From an uncultured Lachnospiraceae bacterium (GTDB lineage Bacteria > Bacillota > Clostridia > Lachnospirales > Lachnospiraceae): a stretch of DNA of 9,812 bases. The translations under genes and the position numbers were made by a program. The stretch is from positions 1-9,812 of the forward strand of contig CAKRYY010000055.1 in NCBI GenBank assembly GCA_934432885.1, written 5' to 3'. Below are positions 6,735 to 9,812 of this stretch, piece after piece; the first letter of the stretch is position 1, and each line of letters starts with the position of its first letter. The notes beneath the pieces are model-generated. The model did not search any database, was not told the origin of the DNA, and saw only the letters and a program-made list of their open reading frames with translations.

Positions 6735-6780
6735 ATGTAATCACAAAAAATACAATGAGTTTTTGTAAAAATAATTACAT
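6735..6780. repeat. Inverted repeat ahead of the DUF4143 ATPase gene
   Basis: The outer arms ATGTAAT (6735-6741) and ATTACAT (6774-6780) are perfect complements, and inner ACAAAAA / TTTTTGT (6743-6749 with 6760-6766) also pair, with an unequal internal loop. It lies 40-85 bases before the ATPase start. A weak promoter-like TACTAT (6725-6730) is next to it. It could be an operator or simply AT-rich chance; there is no GC-rich stem, so a terminator is unlikely. Confidence 0.4.
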
Positions 6781-6878
6781 TTCTACAACGAATAAAGTTT
6801 TGATGTTTCAAGCTTTTACTCACAAAAATCAAGTGATAGAATGGGAATTCTCATCAAGAACAGGTAGGGGATAAGTGT

Positions 6879-6911
6879 CAAAAGGAGCTACCGTTTCTAA
6901 GCGGTAACTCC
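6879..6911 (-). terminator. Rho-independent terminator of ychF
   Basis: On the minus strand GGAGTTACCG (6902-6911) pairs with CGGTAGCTCC (6884-6893), 10 bases with one G-T pair, around an 8-base loop, followed by TTTTG. It lies about 35 bases past the ychF stop. Confidence 0.85.
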
Positions 6912-6946
6912 CATAATTTCCAAGATTTCAATGTGGAGAAGAAACA

Positions 6947-8047
6947 TCAGACGTTAAATCGGAATAAAATAACATCTCCATCTTTTACCACATAGTCCTT
7001 GCCTTCCATTCCCACAAGACCTTTTTCTCTCGCCGCTGCAAGAGAGCCCTGCTCCAGCAGGTCCTTATAATTTACAACCTCAGCTTTGATAAAGCCACGT
7101 TCAAAATCCGTATGAATCTTTCCGGCTGCCTGCGGTGCTTTGGTTCCAATCTTAATTGTCCACGCTCTGGTTTCATCCTCACCTGCGGTTAAAAAGCTCT
7201 GTAAGCCAAGAATATGATAGCTTGCACGAATCAGTTTTTCCAGACCGGACTCTTTTAATCCCAAATCCTCAAGGAACATTGCTTTTTCATCGTCTTCCAG
7301 CTCTGCAATTTCCTGTTCAATCTGTGCACAGATTACAAAAACCTCACTGCCTGTTCCTTCTGCGAACTTACGCACAGCCTGTACGCCCGGATTGTTTTCT
7401 CCATCATCCGCAAGGTCGTCCTCGCCTACGTTTGCCGCATAGATGACCGGTTTTGCCGTCAGCAGGTTATATCCCTTAAACCATGCGTTTTCATCCTCGT
7501 CCTCGCCCACTTCAAAGGTAAGCGCCAGCTTGCCTTCCTCAAGATGCGCCTTCAGACGCTCCAGCAGCGCATTTTCCTTTGCAAGCGTCTTGTCCATTCT
7601 TGCACCCTTTGCTACCTTTGCAATCCTTCTCTCCAGAATTTCCAAATCGGAAAATACCAGTTCAAGGTTAATGGTATCAATATCGCGCAGCGGGTCGATA
7701 CTGCCGTCTACATGTACCACATTGGTATCTTCAAAGCATCTTACAACATGTACAATCGCATCCACTTCCCTGATATTGCTGAGGAACTGGTTTCCGAGTC
7801 CTTCCCCTTTGGAAGCGCCTTTTACAAGTCCTGCAATGTCTACAAATTCAATGACCGCCGGCGTTACCTTCTTGGAATGATACATATCGCCAAGCAGCTT
7901 TAACCGCTCATCCGGCACTGTTACAATGCCAATATTCGGGTCTATGGTGCAGAAGGGATAATTCGCAGATTCTGCGCCTGCCTTTGTCAGAGAATTAAAC
8001 AGTGTACTTTTTCCTACATTGGGAAGTCCTACGATTCCTAATTTCAT
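6947..8047 (-). CDS. ychF: YchF/OLA1-family ribosome-associated ATPase
   Basis: Conserved Obg-related P-loop protein that binds and hydrolyses ATP, associates with ribosomes and is linked to redox and stress responses in E. coli. Full length, 366 residues. G1 is GLPNVGKST (7-15), the switch region PFCTI (31-35), and G3 VDIAGLVKGAS (69-79). The G4 position has NVGE (206-209) instead of NKxD, the change that gives the family its ATP preference. A helical region (about 125-190) precedes it, and a TGS domain occupies about 281-366 (FLTAGEDETRAWTI, then FERGFIKAEV and GDVILFRF). The ATG at 8045-8047 follows AAAGGAG by 11 bases. It is followed by its own terminator. Confidence 0.98.
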   Translation of the reverse strand: MKLGIVGLPNVGKSTLFNSLTKAGAESANYPFCTIDPNIGIVTVPDERLKLLGDMYHSKKVTPAVIEFVDIAGLVKGASKGEGLGNQFLSNIREVDAIVHVVRCFEDTNVVHVDGSIDPLRDIDTINLELVFSDLEILERRIAKVAKGARMDKTLAKENALLERLKAHLEEGKLALTFEVGEDEDENAWFKGYNLLTAKPVIYAANVGEDDLADDGENNPGVQAVRKFAEGTGSEVFVICAQIEQEIAELEDDEKAMFLEDLGLKESGLEKLIRASYHILGLQSFLTAGEDETRAWTIKIGTKAPQAAGKIHTDFERGFIKAEVVNYKDLLEQGSLAAAREKGLVGMEGKDYVVKDGDVILFRFNV

Positions 8048-8113
8048 TTTTATTTTATCTCCTTTAAAAGTATTGATTTTACAAGCTTTTCAAGCCTACG
8101 AATTATGCAGGTG

Positions 8114-8260
8114 TTACAATTTATAGTTTCTTACCATATTAGGTCGAACTGTTTTCTTTTTAATGAAAATCCAGTATTCAAACCAGGCATCCACCATCAT
8201 GGTATTTGCCTCTGTTATACTGCTATGCTCATCTATATGCTTTGCCTCATCAAGCCACTT
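8114..8260 (-). pseudogene. Fragment of a tyrosine recombinase (integrase) N-terminal region
   Basis: The frame from 8260 down to the TAA at 8114-8116 reads KWLDEAKHIDEH, then VDAWFEYWIFIKKKTVRPNMVRNYKL. This matches what I know of the N-terminal arm and core-binding (SAM-like) region of Tn916/phage-type integrases in Firmicutes, where a WLDEA segment, a W-F-x-x-W stretch and a VRPNTxRNY motif occur in that order. Only about 48 codons remain. A TGA (8261-8263) stops the frame upstream, and a TAA ends it where the rest of the core-binding and all of the catalytic domain should follow. No intact recombinase is present. It lies between hsdR and ychF on the same strand, so it is probably a scar of a lost mobile element or of an integrase associated with the restriction locus. 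Identification is from memory of the family, not a search. Confidence 0.65.
8120..8147 (-). promoter_or_regulatory. Candidate ychF promoter
   Basis: On the minus strand TCGACC (8142-8147) and TATAAA (8120-8125) are 16 bases apart, giving a leader of about 65 bases to ychF. The site lies within the integrase remnant, so it may be a chance match in former coding sequence. Confidence 0.3.
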
Positions 8261-8292
8261 TCAAAAAAAGAAGCCCAAATACAGTACGAAAT

Positions 8293-8301
8293 ATTATACC
8301 A
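8293..8301 (-). promoter_or_regulatory. Extended -10 element in the hsdR-ychF gap
   Basis: TGGTATAAT on the minus strand, a perfect extended -10 (TGn plus TATAAT). No recognisable -35 is found 17 bases upstream. It could drive ychF through a leader of about 240 bases that crosses the integrase remnant, or be a leftover of the lost element. Confidence 0.3.
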
Positions 8302-8408
8302 TAGATAAGCTTCTTTGTGTTGCATTTTTTAATCAAGTTCTATGTTATCCTCTATGAGCTGCTCAAATGCTCGCCTTTTCACTATTTTTACTGTTTTCCG
8401 AGAATCTT

Positions 8409-8436
8409 CTCATATATGAACAGAAAACCATGTCAA
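8409..8436 (-). promoter_or_regulatory. Weak promoter-like pair just after hsdR
   Basis: A perfect TTGACA (8431-8436, minus strand) is followed after 16 bases by TATGAG (8409-8414), a poor -10. It starts 15 bases past the hsdR stop and points toward the integrase remnant and ychF. Confidence 0.25.
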
Positions 8437-8450
8437 GTACTTTCTTTAAT

Positions 8451-9812
8451 TCAAGCAATTTCTTCAGAATTTCGTTTTATCTGAGCTACTACTTCCATAA
8501 TCTGTTTTGCCGTACCCATGTCATCTTTGAATAGTGATGTGATACTTCCAACCGACTTAAATGGTTCTCCCATCAGCACCTTATTATCGTCAATATTCCC
8601 ATTAGCAACAATATAATCAACTATCAGATTAACAAAGCGCATCTGATTGATATTCAAACGCTCTTCTGTCAGAAATTTACTAAATGCTTCATTTACAGCT
8701 GCTCTATCTACACCCACTATCTGGCGAACCAACCGGCCAACAGGTGTATCTCCATACTCCTTAATATAATCGTCTTTAGACCCCAATTCAGTCCATAAAA
8801 TACGCTCTAATTCCTTAAGGTCAACTTCTGTAAGTTGCTTATTATTTCTCAACTTATATACCGAAATTCTATCGCTATGTTCTTTGAGATAGAACTCGAC
8901 CTTTTTACGATAGTTTTGAAGGTCATTTCCACCATATATTGGCTCACCTTCAACGGAATCAATTATTGTATCTGTAAAATTCGTATAATAAATTTTTCTA
9001 CGAATCTTATCCAGATACTGAAGCAAACTTCTCATTGCATTACGTACTGTTTCAAGTTCTATTATTGTGACAGAATCCCAGAACTCTGTGGTCTGGACTT
9101 TTTCAATAATATTCTTCTGCTTTTCTACCTGCGGAATAGAATATTTAGCAGATAACTGTTCCGCTGTCTGGACCACAATATTGACTGGATTTTGCACACT
9201 TTTACTCTGTAATAAGCCTAAGTCAATACTATACACCAAATAATCAAACCTACGAGCAAGCTCATCTTCTTTTTTAGGTTTAATCAAAGGGGCAATATGC
9301 TCTTTGATGTCTGAAATTTCTATAGTTTCAAGAGAATGCCAAGCTGACAACGCTCTAAATATCTCTACATAACGTAGATGTCTCTTTACCAAAAAGCTGT
9401 CATCATTCAATTCAATTACTGCTCCATGTAAATCATCTACTAAGTCAGCACGATACTCCACATAAGCTTCATCGGAAGTATATCTTGGTGCTTGTAATTC
9501 CCTGACAATCTGAGCTTTTGTATTGTAAATTTTCTCACTAAGAGATTCTGCAATACCATTCTCCGTTCCATTGGTATTAACTCGGAAATATTCAAAGTTA
9601 TTACAGAAGTCAAAAATAAGAAATCGTTCCTTATCAAGACCCTCTCCTAAAAGATTAGGACACAAACGGGTTCCACGACCTATCATTTGCCAGAATTTAG
9701 CATAGCTTCGTACCTTTTTGAAAAAGACAAGATTTAGGATTTCTGGAATATCAATACCCGTATCAAGCATATCCACAGATACCGCAATTTGTGGCATCTT
9801 ATCTTTACTGCT
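8451..9812 (-). CDS. hsdR: Type I restriction enzyme R subunit-like helicase, C-terminal part (truncated by window edge)
   Basis: The frame is open to the right edge (453 codons visible plus stop); the N-terminal nuclease and first helicase domain would lie beyond it. The visible part starts in the second RecA-like domain. Superfamily 2 motif V reads SVDMLDTGIDIPE (about visible residues 12-24) and motif VI QMIGRGTRL (42-50). The rest (about 120-450) is a long helical region with ELERILWTELGSKDDY and VGRLVRQIVGVDRAAV, typical of the EcoEI_R_C-type tail of HsdR. R subunits translocate and cut DNA in complex with HsdM and HsdS. Neither is in this window, so they would have to be upstream. Another SF2 helicase of a defence system is possible, but type I R is the better fit. 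The first visible Met (9797) is internal, not a start. Confidence 0.85.
   Translation of the reverse strand, partial: SSKDKMPQIAVSVDMLDTGIDIPEILNLVFFKKVRSYAKFWQMIGRGTRLCPNLLGEGLDKERFLIFDFCNNFEYFRVNTNGTENGIAESLSEKIYNTKAQIVRELQAPRYTSDEAYVEYRADLVDDLHGAVIELNDDSFLVKRHLRYVEIFRALSAWHSLETIEISDIKEHIAPLIKPKKEDELARRFDYLVYSIDLGLLQSKSVQNPVNIVVQTAEQLSAKYSIPQVEKQKNIIEKVQTTEFWDSVTIIELETVRNAMRSLLQYLDKIRRKIYYTNFTDTIIDSVEGEPIYGGNDLQNYRKKVEFYLKEHSDRISVYKLRNNKQLTEVDLKELERILWTELGSKDDYIKEYGDTPVGRLVRQIVGVDRAAVNEAFSKFLTEERLNINQMRFVNLIVDYIVANGNIDDNKVLMGEPFKSVGSITSLFKDDMGTAKQIMEVVAQIKRNSEEIA

Noticed and set aside
7443..7880. Plus-strand 145-codon ORF within ychF, rich in Ser and Leu
   Set aside because: It is a shadow of the well-supported ychF frame with the biased composition typical of antisense frames.
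8266..8317. AAAGAAGC/GCTTCTTT inverted repeat followed by T on the minus strand
   Set aside because: The loop is over 30 bases and the stem is short and AT-rich, so it is not a convincing terminator.
8163..8357. Plus-strand 64-codon ORF with a hydrophobic, signal-like stretch
   Set aside because: It is antisense to the integrase remnant and has no ribosome binding site; the hydrophobic run is the complement of that coding sequence.
8395..8432. Hairpin with GTTTTC/GAAAAC arms and an inner GAGAA/TTCTC after hsdR
   Set aside because: No T-run follows on either strand and the arms are interrupted; too weak to call as the hsdR terminator.
1..9812. CRISPR arrays, tRNA or rRNA genes, complete insertion sequences
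   Set aside because: I saw no regularly spaced repeats, no cloverleaf-like or rRNA-like sequence, and no intact transposase or recombinase on either strand.

Overview
This window looks like a chromosomal segment of an endospore-forming Clostridia member, probably a Lachnospiraceae relative. The grounds are an almost complete spoIIIA sporulation operon, strong Shine-Dalgarno sequences, a Firmicutes-style Lgt, and moderate, locally AT-rich composition. The family-level placement is inference. Every gene I can support lies on the minus strand, so transcription runs from the right edge to the left.

Right to left: (1) 8451-9812 is the C-terminal part of a type I restriction-type R subunit (helicase motifs V and VI plus the EcoEI_R_C-like tail), cut by the window edge. 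(2) About 8114-8260 holds a short, broken tyrosine-recombinase (integrase) N-terminal remnant, together with promoter-like sequences. (3) 6947-8047 is ychF, a conserved P-loop ATPase, closed by a terminator. (4) 5397-6695 is a free-standing AAA ATPase with a DUF4143 nuclease-like tail, preceded by an inverted repeat and followed by a possible 58-codon ORF that ends in a strong hairpin. (5) 4098-4979 is lgt, with a candidate sigma-A promoter and a clear, bidirectional-looking terminator. (6) 1-3914 is spoIIIAA-AB-AC-AD-AE-AF-AG, with spoIIIAG cut by the left edge. A possible sigma-E promoter lies directly in front of spoIIIAA.

The spoIIIA genes are packed tightly, with gaps or overlaps of no more than 25 bases. 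Their products build the mother-cell half of the SpoIIIA-SpoIIQ channel between mother cell and forespore: SpoIIIAA is the cytosolic ATPase, AB-AE are membrane parts, and AF and AG carry ring-building domains. Several starts are better placed downstream of the longest ORF because the ribosome binding site sits inside the longer version (spoIIIAA, AC, AF). spoIIIAG uses a TTG start.

I see no wholly new system. The points most worth a second look are the integrase scar between hsdR and ychF, a SpoIIIAE with no visible signal peptide whose gene is in frame with spoIIIAD across one TAG codon, and the small ORF/hairpin cassette behind the DUF4143 ATPase.
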